Source: Mesorhizobium sp. GbtcB19
GTDB lineage: Bacteria > Pseudomonadota > Alphaproteobacteria > Rhizobiales > Rhizobiaceae
Length of the DNA stretch: 64,000 bases
NCBI RefSeq assembly: GCF_019091085.1
Contig: NZ_JAGXJY010000001.1
Location: 558,001-622,000 of the forward strand
Direction of reading: 5' to 3'
Part shown: piece by piece, positions 32,906-41,946 of the stretch
How the letters are laid out: the number at the start of each line of letters is the position of its first letter
Position numbering within the stretch: position 1 is the first letter of the stretch
Made by a program: the position numbers and the translations under genes
The notes under the pieces: generated by a model
Seen by the model: the letters and a program-made list of their open reading frames with translations, nothing else
What the model was told of the DNA's origin: nothing
Databases searched by the model: none

Positions 32906-35221
32906 CTATTTCGGCAAAGCATAGGCCATCACGTAATCACCCGGCTTGGTGCCGACCGAGCCGTGGCCGCCGGCGACGATGACCACGAACTGGCGGCCGT
33001 CGGCAACCGTATAGGTCATCGGCGTCGACTGTCCACCCGCCGGCAGCCTCGCCTGCCAGAGCTGCCTGCCGGTGGCGAGGTCGTAGGCGCGCAGATAATC
33101 GTCGACCGCGGCACCCAGGAAGGCGACGCCGCCCCCGGTGATCATCGGTCCGCCGATGCCCGGCACCCCGACCTTGAGCGGCAGCGGCAGCGGTGTCATG
33201 TCGTAGACGGTGCCGTTGCGGTGCTTGTAGGCGATGTTTCCCGTCTTGAGGTCGACGCCGGCGACATAACCCCAGGGCGGCGCCTGGCAGGGAACGCCGA
33301 GCGGCGACAGGAACGGCCCCATCACCACCGCGTAGGGCGCGCCCTCGTTGCGGTTCAGCCCCTGCTCTGAGCCCTTGGTGTTGTCGCCCGGCGGCGGCAC
33401 GTCCGCGCGCGGAATGAGCTTCGAGGTGAAGGCGAGATAGGTCGGCATGCCGAACATCACCTGCCGCGCCGGATCGACCGCGACGCCACCCCAGTTGAAG
33501 ACGCCGAAATTGCCGGGATAGATCAGCGAGCCCTGCAGTGAGGGCGGCGTATAGCGTCCCTCATAGCGCAGCTTCCTAAGCTCGATTCGGCAGGCCAACT
33601 GGTCGAACATGGTGATGCCCCACATGTCGGCGCCGGTCAGCGGCTTCGGATTGAAGGAAAGGTCGGAGGCCGGCTGCGTCGGCGAGGCATGATCGCCCTC
33701 GATCGCGCCGCCGGGCGCCGGCACTTCCTTCACTGGGATAATCGGCTCGCCCGTGCGCCGGTCGAGCACATAGAGGTCGCCCTGCTTGGTCGGCCCGACC
33801 AGCGCCGGCACGACGCCGTTCGCGGTGGCGATGTCGACCAGCGTCGGCTGCGCCGGCACGTCCATGTCCCACAGATCGTGGTGCACCGTCTGCCGCACCC
33901 AGCGCAACTGTCCGGTGTTGAGGTCGAGCGCGGTGATCGAGGAGGAGAATTTCTCGACATTGGCGCTGCGGCCCATGCCGAGCTGGTCCGGCGTCTGGTT
34001 GCCGAGCGGCAGATAGAGCAGCCCGAGCTTCTCGTCGGCGCTTGCCGTCGACCACATGTTGGGCGAGTTGTGGGTGTAGGTCTGCCCGGCGGACAGCGGC
34101 GTCGTCACGTCCGGATTGCCGGAATCCCAATTCCACAACAGCGCGCCGGTGCCGGCGTCGAAGGCGCGGATGACGCCTGATGGCTCTTCGGTCGAGTAAT
34201 TGTCGTTGACCGCGCCGCCGACGATGATCTTGCCGCCGACGATCAGCGGCGCCGAGGTCGAATAGTAATAGCCCGACTTCGGATAAGGCATGTTGGCCAT
34301 CAGGTTCAGCGTGCCGCCCTCGGCAAAGGACGGGCAGACCTGCCCGTTCGCCGCATCGAGCGCGATCAGCCTGGCATCGGAGGTCGGCAGGTAGACGCGC
34401 TGGGCGCAAGGCTGGCCGGCGGCGATCTTGGCGTCGGCATAATAAGACACGCCGCGGCAGGTCTGGTGCTGGCGGTTGGGGTCGAGCTTGATCTTCGGGT
34501 CGTAGCGCCACTTCTCCTTGCCGGTCGCGGCATCGATGGCGATGGCGAAATTATGCGGCGTGCAGATGTAGAGCGCATCGCCGATCTTGAGCGGCGTCAC
34601 CTGATAGGTCGTTTCGCCGATATCGTCGGGCCCTTTGACGTCACCAGTGCGGTAGGTCCAGGCTGGCTGCAATTTGGCGACATTGTCCGGCGTGATCTGG
34701 TCGAGCGGCGAATAGCGCTGGCCGAAGGGCGTGCGGCCGTAGAAGTGCCACTCGCCGTCCGGCATGTCGCCGCCGAGATTGGCCGCCGTCGTCACCTTCT
34801 CAGTGCCGAGCGTACCCGCGATATCCTTGGGATCGGCCGTCATCGAATAGCCTGCGACCGCGAGCGAGGCGAGCACGGCCAGGATCAGCGGCGCACGCGC
34901 GTCCGGCCCGCGCAGGCCCCGCCTTGCCCATGGCGTCAAAAGCCAGAGCGCTATCAGCACGATGACGCCGCCGCGCGGACCGAGCTGCCACCAGTCGAAA
35001 CCGATTTCCCAGACCGCCCAGCAGAGCGTGGCAAGCACGAACAGCGCGTAGAGCCAGAGCGAGGTCGACCGGCGCCTGAACAGCAGCCAGGCAGTGATCA
35101 GGAAGACCAGTCCGGCGATCAAGTAATACCAACTGCCGCCCAGCGCGGCGAGCCAGATGCCGCCGCCGCCGAGAGCAAGACCGATGAGGAAGAGGACGAG
35201 GGAGGTGATGGTGACAGCCAA
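32906..35221 (-). CDS. gcd: Membrane-bound PQQ-dependent dehydrogenase (glucose/quinate/shikimate type)
   Basis: The 771-residue enzyme oxidises glucose or a related polyol in the periplasm and passes electrons to ubiquinone. Five N-terminal helices (residues about 5-130) anchor it. The PQQ propeller follows: DGEWHFYGRTPFGQRYSPLD, HQTCRGVSYY, HDLWDMDVPAQPTLVDI, GGVAVDPARQVMFGMPTYLA, WGYVAGVDLKTGNIAYK. It probably starts with TTG at 35221 preceded by AAGGAG 8 nt upstream, because no suitable ATG exists. Substrate (glucose, quinate or other) is not determined by the sequence seen. A pqq gene set is not in the window. Confidence 0.88.
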   Translation of the reverse strand: MAVTITSLVLFLIGLALGGGGIWLAALGGSWYYLIAGLVFLITAWLLFRRRSTSLWLYALFVLATLCWAVWEIGFDWWQLGPRGGVIVLIALWLLTPWARRGLRGPDARAPLILAVLASLAVAGYSMTADPKDIAGTLGTEKVTTAANLGGDMPDGEWHFYGRTPFGQRYSPLDQITPDNVAKLQPAWTYRTGDVKGPDDIGETTYQVTPLKIGDALYICTPHNFAIAIDAATGKEKWRYDPKIKLDPNRQHQTCRGVSYYADAKIAAGQPCAQRVYLPTSDARLIALDAANGQVCPSFAEGGTLNLMANMPYPKSGYYYSTSAPLIVGGKIIVGGAVNDNYSTEEPSGVIRAFDAGTGALLWNWDSGNPDVTTPLSAGQTYTHNSPNMWSTASADEKLGLLYLPLGNQTPDQLGMGRSANVEKFSSSITALDLNTGQLRWVRQTVHHDLWDMDVPAQPTLVDIATANGVVPALVGPTKQGDLYVLDRRTGEPIIPVKEVPAPGGAIEGDHASPTQPASDLSFNPKPLTGADMWGITMFDQLACRIELRKLRYEGRYTPPSLQGSLIYPGNFGVFNWGGVAVDPARQVMFGMPTYLAFTSKLIPRADVPPPGDNTKGSEQGLNRNEGAPYAVVMGPFLSPLGVPCQAPPWGYVAGVDLKTGNIAYKHRNGTVYDMTPLPLPLKVGVPGIGGPMITGGGVAFLGAAVDDYLRAYDLATGRQLWQARLPAGGQSTPMTYTVADGRQFVVIVAGGHGSVGTKPGDYVMAYALPK

Positions 35222-35394
35222 GACGGTGCTCCTTCGACTGTTGCGCGCTTTAGAGACGTCATGCCGTCCCTGCCCTGCCGTCACAGCTTTCCCTTGCCCG
35301 CTCCGGCTGTCAAGTTGCTCCGGGACACGCGAAACTAGAACAAAACGTAGACAAGTTCTGGCCTTTCGCTGCCGAATCACTACATTCGGGGGCG

Positions 35395-38013
35395 ATGTCG
35401 GGTTTTTCCGAGGACATGCCTTTTTTCGATGAACCGAATGCGCGGCCGGCAGCGGCCCCATCCGGCATAGCCGCGCGCGCCATGGCTGCCCGCAGCGGCC
35501 ACAACAGCGCGCCCGATTACCTGAAGGGTTTGAACCCGGAACAGCGGCTCGCCGTCGAGACGACCGAAGGTCCGGTCCTGGTGCTGGCCGGCGCCGGCAC
35601 CGGCAAGACGCGCGTGCTCACCACCCGCATCGCCCACATCCTTGCCACCGGCCGGGCTTTCCCGTCGCAGATTCTCGCCGTCACCTTCACCAACAAGGCC
35701 GCGCGCGAGATGAAGCAGCGCATCGGCCACCTGATCGGCGAAGGCAATGTCGAGGGAATGCCGTGGCTCGGCACCTTCCACTCGATCGGCGTGAAGCTGC
35801 TGCGCCGGCATGCTGAGCTTGCCGGGCTGAAATCGGATTTCACCATCCTCGACACCGATGACGTAGTGCGGCTGATCAAGCAATTGATCCAGGCCGAAGG
35901 GCTGGACGACAAGCGCTGGCCGGCCAAGACCTTCGCCCAGATGCTCGACAACTGGAAGAACAAGGGGCTAGGCCCCGACGAGATTGCCGAAGGCGACGCG
36001 CGCAGCTTCGGCAACGGCAAGGGCCGCCAGCTCTACAAGGCCTACCAGGAGCGGCTGCAGACGCTGAATTCCTGCGACTTCGGCGACCTGCTCTATCATC
36101 CGATCCGCATCTTCCGCGCCTATCCGGACGTGCTGAAGGAATACCACCGCAAGTTCAAATACATACTGGTCGACGAGTACCAGGACACCAACACGGCCCA
36201 ATACATGTGGCTGCGGCTTTTGGCGCAGCGGCCGGAAGGCAAGCCGATCTCCCCCCTTGAGGGGGAGATGTCCGGCAGGACAGAGGGGGGGGCCTCGCGC
36301 CCTTCCTCCGAAGGCCGAGGCAAATCCCCGGTTAACATCTGCTGCGTCGGCGACGACGACCAGTCGATCTATGGCTGGCGCGGCGCCGAGGTCGACAACA
36401 TCCTGCGTTTCGACAAGGATTTTCCGGGCGCCACCATCATCCGGCTGGAGCGCAACTACCGCTCCACCGCGCATATTCTGGGCGCCGCCTCGCACCTCAT
36501 CGCCCATAATGAGGGCCGCTTCGGCAAGACGCTGTTCACCGACCGCGACGACCCCGAGGACGACAAGGTGCATGTCCATGCCGCCTGGGACTCGGAGGAA
36601 GAGGCGCGCGCCATAGGCGACGCCATCGAGGCTTACCAGCGGCAGAAGCACAATCTGAACGACATGGCGATTCTCGTCCGCGCGTCCTTCCAGATGCGCG
36701 CCTTCGAAGACCGCTTCATCACGCTCGGCCTCAACTACCGCGTCATCGGCGGCCCGCGCTTCTACGAGCGGCTGGAAATCCGCGACGCGCTGGCCTTCTT
36801 CCGCGTCGTCGCCAATGGCGGCGACGACCTCGCCTTCGAGCGCATCGTCAACGTGCCGAAGCGCGGGCTGGGCGAAGCCACCATTCGTCAAATTCATGAT
36901 ACTGCCCGCGCGATGCGCATCCCGATGCTGGAGGCGGCCGCCACGCTTGCCGAAAGCGACGAGCTGAAGCCGAAGCCGCGCGCCGCGCTGCGCGAGGTCG
37001 CGGCCAATTTCGAACGCTGGCAGAAGGCGCTGGAGACGACACCGCACACCGAGCTTGCCGAGACGATTCTCGAAGAGAGCGGCTACACCGACATGTGGAA
37101 GAACGACCGCTCGGCGGAGGCGCCCGGGCGGCTGGAGAACCTGAAAGAGCTGATCCGCTCCATGGAGGAGTATGAATCGCTCCGCTCCTTCCTCGAACAT
37201 GTGGCGCTCGTCATGGATGCCGAGCAGAATGCCGAGCAGGACGCGGTCTCGATTATGACGCTGCATTCTGCCAAGGGCCTCGAATTCGAGACCGTCTTCC
37301 TCCCTGGCTGGGAGGAGGGCCTGTTCCCGCATCAGCGCGCGCTGGACGAAGGCGGCCGCTCCGGCCTGGAGGAAGAACGCCGGCTCGCCTATGTCGGCCT
37401 GACGCGGGCGAAAAAGAACCTGCACCTCTGGTTCGTCTCCAACCGCCTGATCCATGGGCTGTGGCAATCGACGATCCCGTCGCGCTTCCTCGACGAACTG
37501 CCGGAGACCCATGTCGATGTCGCCGATGGCGGCAACAGCTACGGCGGCTACGGCAACCCCTATGGCGGCGGCGCCTTTGCCTCAGGACGTGGCGGCGGCC
37601 GGCAAAATCCCTATGGCGCCTCGCGCTTCGACAATGTCGGCGCCAAGGACCAGGGCAGTTTTTCCAACACCTATGCCACGCCCGGCTGGCAGCGCGCGCA
37701 GGCCAACCGCACCGAGGCGACCGATCGCAACTGGGGCACCCGCTCCGGCCACCAGGTCGAGCGCATCGGCTATGGCGAGACCGATAGCGGCTATGGCGCC
37801 GGCCGCACCTCGGTGAAGGGCCGCACCATCGAGGGCGAGCTGGTCGCCAAATCCGTCGCCGACACGCCGTCAGCTTTCAATGTCGGCGACCGCGTCTTCC
37901 ACCAGAAATTCGGCAACGGCAACATCGCGGCCATCGAAGGCAACAAGCTCACCATCGATTTCGACAAGGCCGGCCAAAAACGCGTGCTGGACGGGTTCGT
38001 CGCGCCGGTGTGA
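35395..38013 (+). CDS. UvrD/PcrA-family ATP-dependent DNA helicase with in-frame repeat insert
   Basis: The 872-residue SF1 helicase unwinds DNA in repair. Motifs: LVLAGAGTGKTRVL (Walker A, 65-72), AVTFTNKAAREMKQRI, DEYQDTNTAQY (Walker B), GDDDQSIYGWRGAE, RLERNYRST, LHSAKGLEFETVFLPGWEEG, RLAYVGLTRAKKNL. Between LLAQRPEGKP and VNICCVGDDDQS sits a 28-residue insert (ISPLEGEMSGRTEGG...GKSP) encoded by a palindromic repeat. After about residue 700 a Gly/Tyr/Asn-rich linker precedes a C-terminal domain FNVGDRVFHQKFGNGNIAAI, typical of PcrA-like tails. Function is probably retained because the insert keeps frame. Confidence 0.93.
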   Translation: MSGFSEDMPFFDEPNARPAAAPSGIAARAMAARSGHNSAPDYLKGLNPEQRLAVETTEGPVLVLAGAGTGKTRVLTTRIAHILATGRAFPSQILAVTFTNKAAREMKQRIGHLIGEGNVEGMPWLGTFHSIGVKLLRRHAELAGLKSDFTILDTDDVVRLIKQLIQAEGLDDKRWPAKTFAQMLDNWKNKGLGPDEIAEGDARSFGNGKGRQLYKAYQERLQTLNSCDFGDLLYHPIRIFRAYPDVLKEYHRKFKYILVDEYQDTNTAQYMWLRLLAQRPEGKPISPLEGEMSGRTEGGASRPSSEGRGKSPVNICCVGDDDQSIYGWRGAEVDNILRFDKDFPGATIIRLERNYRSTAHILGAASHLIAHNEGRFGKTLFTDRDDPEDDKVHVHAAWDSEEEARAIGDAIEAYQRQKHNLNDMAILVRASFQMRAFEDRFITLGLNYRVIGGPRFYERLEIRDALAFFRVVANGGDDLAFERIVNVPKRGLGEATIRQIHDTARAMRIPMLEAAATLAESDELKPKPRAALREVAANFERWQKALETTPHTELAETILEESGYTDMWKNDRSAEAPGRLENLKELIRSMEEYESLRSFLEHVALVMDAEQNAEQDAVSIMTLHSAKGLEFETVFLPGWEEGLFPHQRALDEGGRSGLEEERRLAYVGLTRAKKNLHLWFVSNRLIHGLWQSTIPSRFLDELPETHVDVADGGNSYGGYGNPYGGGAFASGRGGGRQNPYGASRFDNVGAKDQGSFSNTYATPGWQRAQANRTEATDRNWGTRSGHQVERIGYGETDSGYGAGRTSVKGRTIEGELVAKSVADTPSAFNVGDRVFHQKFGNGNIAAIEGNKLTIDFDKAGQKRVLDGFVAPV
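36247..36330 (+). repeat. Palindromic repeat element translated in frame inside the helicase
   Basis: ATCTCCCCC-CTTGA-GGGGGAGAT (36247-36269) is a perfect 9-bp-arm palindrome. It is followed by TGTCC..GGACA and a G-run. The 84-bp segment adds 28 codons and interrupts a conserved helicase block. Its layout resembles the intergenic repeat at 44209-44354. Confidence 0.8.
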
Positions 38014-38019
38014 ACTCTC

Positions 38020-39066
38020 TCACCTGTACCTCGCCTGGTTCCACTTATGGCCGAGCAGCGACAGGATGATGATCAGCCCGTTGAAGAACTGGACGTAGAA
38101 GCCGCTCAGGCCCGCCGCCACCACGCCGGTCTGGATGAACGACACGGTGACCGCGCCGATCGCGCCGCCGACGACCGTGCCGATGCCGCCCCAGGTCGGC
38201 GTGCCGCCGACGAACACCGAGGCGAGCACCGGCAGCAGATAGCCGTCGCCGGCCGTCGGCCACCAGGTGAAGTTGATCATCACCGAAAACGTGCCGGCTA
38301 TGGCGGCGCCTATGCCGGTGAAGACGAACACCTTCACCCGCACCAGCTTGACGTCGATGCCCATCTGCTTGGCGCTGTCTGGATTGTCGCCGACCACCTT
38401 GACCTGCGCGCCGAAGCGGTGCCGGTTGTAGAGCAGCGCCGCAAAGACGACGAAGGCGACCGCCCAGAAGATCTGCACGGGAATGCCCCAGAGCTGGCTG
38501 GAGAAGATCGCGTAAGCCCAACTGTCGGCCAGATTGGTCAGCGCCGTCGACTTGCCCTCGTTGATGATCTGGATCAGGCCGCGCAGCAGGAAGTTCATGC
38601 CGAGCGTGGCGATCAGCGACGACAACCCGCCATAGACGACCAGCGACCCGACGAGGAAGCCGAGCAGCGTGCCGGTGACCAGCGCTGCGGCGATGCCGAG
38701 GAACGGATCGTAGCCCGCTTGCACCACCAGCGCGAAGACCCAGGAGGCAAAGCCCATCGTCGCCGGAAACGACAGGTCGATCTCGCCGCAGGTGACGACG
38801 AAGACCAGCGGCACGACCACGAACAATGCGACAGGCAGAGTCGTCAGTACCGAACTGTAGAGATACCAGGTGGTGAAGACGGTCGGATTGGCGGCGATGA
38901 ACACCGCCATCATGACGATGAACACGGCAAGTGTTCCGAGCGAGGCGCGGTTGTCGAGGACGAAGCCGCGCAGCCAGTGATTGGACGGATGGCTCCATTC
39001 TTTGGCCGCTTGGCCGCTGGTTCTTCCCAGAGGGTTTTGCAGATCGGGTTCCATGGCCTTGCTCAT
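38020..39066 (-). CDS. Sugar ABC transporter permease (ribose/xylose CUT2 type)
   Basis: The 348-residue inner-membrane protein has about ten helices. It shows the CUT2 permease signature TCGEIDLSFPATMGFASWVF and VKVVGDNPDSAKQMGIDVKL, with LIATLGMNFLLRGLIQIINE. It should form the channel for the ATPase and binding protein encoded upstream. The ATG overlaps the ATPase stop by one base. It is the last gene of the minus-strand locus and converges on the helicase 3' end. Confidence 0.9.
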   Translation of the reverse strand: MSKAMEPDLQNPLGRTSGQAAKEWSHPSNHWLRGFVLDNRASLGTLAVFIVMMAVFIAANPTVFTTWYLYSSVLTTLPVALFVVVPLVFVVTCGEIDLSFPATMGFASWVFALVVQAGYDPFLGIAAALVTGTLLGFLVGSLVVYGGLSSLIATLGMNFLLRGLIQIINEGKSTALTNLADSWAYAIFSSQLWGIPVQIFWAVAFVVFAALLYNRHRFGAQVKVVGDNPDSAKQMGIDVKLVRVKVFVFTGIGAAIAGTFSVMINFTWWPTAGDGYLLPVLASVFVGGTPTWGGIGTVVGGAIGAVTVSFIQTGVVAAGLSGFYVQFFNGLIIILSLLGHKWNQARYR

Positions 39067-39854
39067 CACGCCCCCTGCTCCGCGCCCTCATGCAGTCCCG
39101 GCAAGCCGCCGGGATGCGCCACGTCTTCCATGAAGTTGATCAGCTCCTCGGCCGACTTCACCTCGCTGCGGTCGGCCGTCAGCGCCACCTTGCCGCGGTC
39201 GAGCACCACGAAACGGTCGGCGATGTCGAAGACATGGTGGATGTTGTGGCCGATGAACAGGATCGAGCGGCCGCTCGCCCGCACCTGGCGCACGAAATGG
39301 AAGACTTTCGCCGTCTCGGTCAGCGACAGCGCCGTCGTCGGCTCGTCGAGGATGATCAGCTCGGCCTGCTTGTAGATGGCGCGCGCGATCGCCACGCCCT
39401 GGCGCTCGCCGCCGGAGAGCTGGCCGACGATCGAATGCGGGGTGAACACTTTCGAGGTGAAGCCGATCTCGCGCATCAGCCGGCTCGCCTCAGCGATCTC
39501 CTTGTTGACCTTCAGCCAGCCGAGAAAGCCGGTCAGCTCGCGGCCCATGAAGATGTTGCGCACGATGGTCTGCTGCACGGCCAGGGCCCGGTCCTGGAAC
39601 ACCGTCTCGATGCCGGCGTCGCGCGAGCGCGCCGCGCTCCATCCGCTGACCGGCTTGCCGCGCACCAGTATGTCGCCGCTGGTCGGCTTGACCACGCCGG
39701 ACAGGATCTTGATCAGCGTCGACTTGCCGGCGCCATTGTCGCCGATCAGGCCGACAACCTCGCCGCGATCGACGCTGAGGTTGACGCCGCCCAGCGCATA
39801 GACCTGGCCGTAGGATTTCTTGATGTCGCGCAGTTCGATGATGCGTTCGCCCAT
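39066..39854 (-). CDS. Sugar ABC transporter ATP-binding protein (single-domain CUT2)
   Basis: The 262-residue ATPase has Walker A GDNGAGKST, Q-loop VFQDRALAVQQTI, signature LSGGERQGVAIARAI and Walker B LIILDEPTTALS, followed by SILFIGHNIHHVF. Many CUT2 ATPases (RbsA-like) are double; this one is a single cassette as in FrcA/XylG-like rhizobial systems. It lies 87 bp downstream of the binding-protein gene. Confidence 0.92.
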   Translation of the reverse strand: MGERIIELRDIKKSYGQVYALGGVNLSVDRGEVVGLIGDNGAGKSTLIKILSGVVKPTSGDILVRGKPVSGWSAARSRDAGIETVFQDRALAVQQTIVRNIFMGRELTGFLGWLKVNKEIAEASRLMREIGFTSKVFTPHSIVGQLSGGERQGVAIARAIYKQAELIILDEPTTALSLTETAKVFHFVRQVRASGRSILFIGHNIHHVFDIADRFVVLDRGKVALTADRSEVKSAEELINFMEDVAHPGGLPGLHEGAEQGA

Positions 39855-39940
39855 GCGATCCTCGCTTGCAATGTCTGTTCGACGGCTTCTTCGCCGGCGG
39901 TCCCGCCGGCCGGGTTGGGTCCGGCCGGCGGCCTGGGAGG

Positions 39941-40954
39941 TCAGCGCAGCGCCTGCTTGGCGAGCTCTGAGACGATCTCGTAGTTCTGCGGCGTGACGAA
40001 GCCGGCACCGGTGTCGACATTCATGGGCGCAAGACCGAGCACCACCTGCTGGCAGAGGCTGAGGATCGGCAGATAGCCCTGCAGGAAAGGCTGCTGGTCG
40101 GCGGTCAACTGCACCCAGCCGCCCTTGAAACCTTCGACGATCTGCGGGCTGGTGTCGAAGCCGAAATTGAAGATGTCGCCGGGCTTGCGCCCCGCCGCCT
40201 GCATGTAGGTGGCGACGTTGCCGAGCATCTGGCCGCCTGGATAGCCGACCGCCTTGACGTCGGGGTGGTTGAGCAGTGCCGCCGTGATCACCGGAATGGC
40301 GAGGTTCGGGTCGGACGCCCATTCGCCGCTCGGCGGCGAGGAGAGCTGGATGACCTCGACGCCCGCCTCCTTCAGCGCGGCGACCGTGCCGCGCTCGCGC
40401 GCGCCGCGGTTCTCGTTCTCGAACGGGCCGATCATGATCGCCTTGTCGCCGGCCTTGAGCTTGCCGAGCTTGAACGCCTCGGCGCCGAGCGCGCGGCCCT
40501 GCTGCTCCTGCTGCGCGCCGACATAGCCGCCGCCGAACGCCGCTGTCACCTTCGGCACCGGCACGTTCTGGTACATCATCTTGATGCCGTCCTTATGCGC
40601 CTGTTCGGCGAGCGGCATGATCGCGGCATCGCCAGGATGGCCCATCATGGCGATGCCTTGCGGCTTGACCGCGACCGCCTCGCGCAATTGCTGCACCATC
40701 TTCTCGACGTCCCATTGCGAGAAGATGTAGTCGACCTTCGGCCCGAGATCGGCCGCGGCCTGCTTGGCGCCATTGTAGACGATGGTGCCGAAGGCGTCGC
40801 CCTCGGCGCCACCGACGAAGAAGCGGATGTGGACGTCCTTGCACCATTGGGCGTCGAGCGCCTGTGCCGGCAAGGTGGAAATCGAGGCGCAGAGCGCCGT
40901 GGCGGCCGCCACGACGGTCGAGCGCAGAACAGTCCTTCTGGTCGTCATGCTCAT
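39941..40954 (-). CDS. Periplasmic sugar-binding protein (ABC, RbsB/type 1 fold)
   Basis: The 337-residue protein has a signal peptide (RTVLRSTVVAAATALCASIS, cleavage near AQA-LD). Motifs include FGTIVYNGAKQAAADLGPKV and QLREAVAVKPQGIAMMGHPG, as in the peripla_BP_4 family. The ATG at 40954 is preferred because GGAGG lies just upstream; the frame upstream of it is antisense to the isomerase gene. It is the substrate-recognising part of the importer; ligand unknown, probably a sugar or polyol. Confidence 0.9.
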   Translation of the reverse strand: MSMTTRRTVLRSTVVAAATALCASISTLPAQALDAQWCKDVHIRFFVGGAEGDAFGTIVYNGAKQAAADLGPKVDYIFSQWDVEKMVQQLREAVAVKPQGIAMMGHPGDAAIMPLAEQAHKDGIKMMYQNVPVPKVTAAFGGGYVGAQQEQQGRALGAEAFKLGKLKAGDKAIMIGPFENENRGARERGTVAALKEAGVEVIQLSSPPSGEWASDPNLAIPVITAALLNHPDVKAVGYPGGQMLGNVATYMQAAGRKPGDIFNFGFDTSPQIVEGFKGGWVQLTADQQPFLQGYLPILSLCQQVVLGLAPMNVDTGAGFVTPQNYEIVSELAKQALR

Positions 40955-41037
40955 GCACGTTCCTCCCTTTTGGTCCCTCGCGATCAAGGGTTTTCGACAG
41001 TCACTCCGATCGGCCGGCTCCTCCCGCCGGCCGGCAC

Positions 41038-41946
41038 TCAAACCGGATTGGGCAGGTAGCTGGTCCCTCCCCGGCATTGCTTCAGATAATCGAGCGCGCG
41101 CGCCTGGCCGGTGATCTCGAGATCGCCGCGATAGACCGGGTCGTGCCAGCCCTCGATGTCGATGGCGCCCTTGTAGCCGGCCAGCCGCAATTCGCTGATC
41201 ACCCGCGTCCAGTCGCTGTCGCCGAAGCCCGGCGTGCGCATCTGCACGAAGGGCAGCCGGCCGAACACGCCATGCTCGCGGATGACGTCCCAGCGCACCG
41301 TCGCGTCCTTGCCGTGGACGTGAAAGATGCGCGGCGCCCATTTGCGGATCTGCGGGATCGGATCGATCAGATAGACGAGCTGGTGGCAGGGCTCCCATTC
41401 GAGGCCGAGATTGTCGTCGGGCACTTCGTTGAACATCAGTTCCCAGGCGTCGGGATTGTGGGCGATGTTCCAGTCGCCGCTCGCCCAGTTGCCGTCCATG
41501 GCGCAGTTCTCGAAGGCGATGCGCACACCCTTGTCGGCGGCGCGCCTGGCCAGCGGCCCCCACACCTCGCGGAAACGCGGCAGGCTGTCGGTCAGCTTCT
41601 TGCCGCGCAGGCGGCCGGTGAAGCCGCAGACCATCGAAGCACCGAACAGATGCACATTGTCGATCACCGTTTCCCAGGCCGCGAGCACGCCGCGATCGAC
41701 CTCGCCGCTCTCCAGCGGATTGCCGAACACGCCGATCGACGACACGGTCACATCGGCATCGCCGATCGCCTCCTTGATCTGGCCGGCCAGCCGAGGCAGA
41801 TCCTTGCCGCCCAGCGTCTGCCAGAAGAAGGGCTGGATGCTCTCGAAGCCGAGCGGCAGGATCTGCCTGACATAGGCGGCCGGATCGTCGAGATTGGCCC
41901 GCACCATCGTGCCGATCCTGATGTCGAGAAGCGGGTTTGGCATCAT
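41038..41946 (-). CDS. Sugar phosphate isomerase/epimerase family protein
   Basis: The 302-residue protein is a TIM-barrel of the AP_endonuc_2 family: LPLGFESIQPFFWQTLGGKD, GVRIAFENCAMDGNW (metal-ligand Glu), DDNLGLEWEPCHQLVYLIDP, RIFHVHGKDATVRWDVI and IDIEGWHDPV. These residues fit a divalent-metal isomerase/epimerase. It overlaps the dehydrogenase gene by four bases (ATGA) and probably acts on the imported sugar or its oxidised form. Confidence 0.87.
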   Translation of the reverse strand: MMPNPLLDIRIGTMVRANLDDPAAYVRQILPLGFESIQPFFWQTLGGKDLPRLAGQIKEAIGDADVTVSSIGVFGNPLESGEVDRGVLAAWETVIDNVHLFGASMVCGFTGRLRGKKLTDSLPRFREVWGPLARRAADKGVRIAFENCAMDGNWASGDWNIAHNPDAWELMFNEVPDDNLGLEWEPCHQLVYLIDPIPQIRKWAPRIFHVHGKDATVRWDVIREHGVFGRLPFVQMRTPGFGDSDWTRVISELRLAGYKGAIDIEGWHDPVYRGDLEITGQARALDYLKQCRGGTSYLPNPV

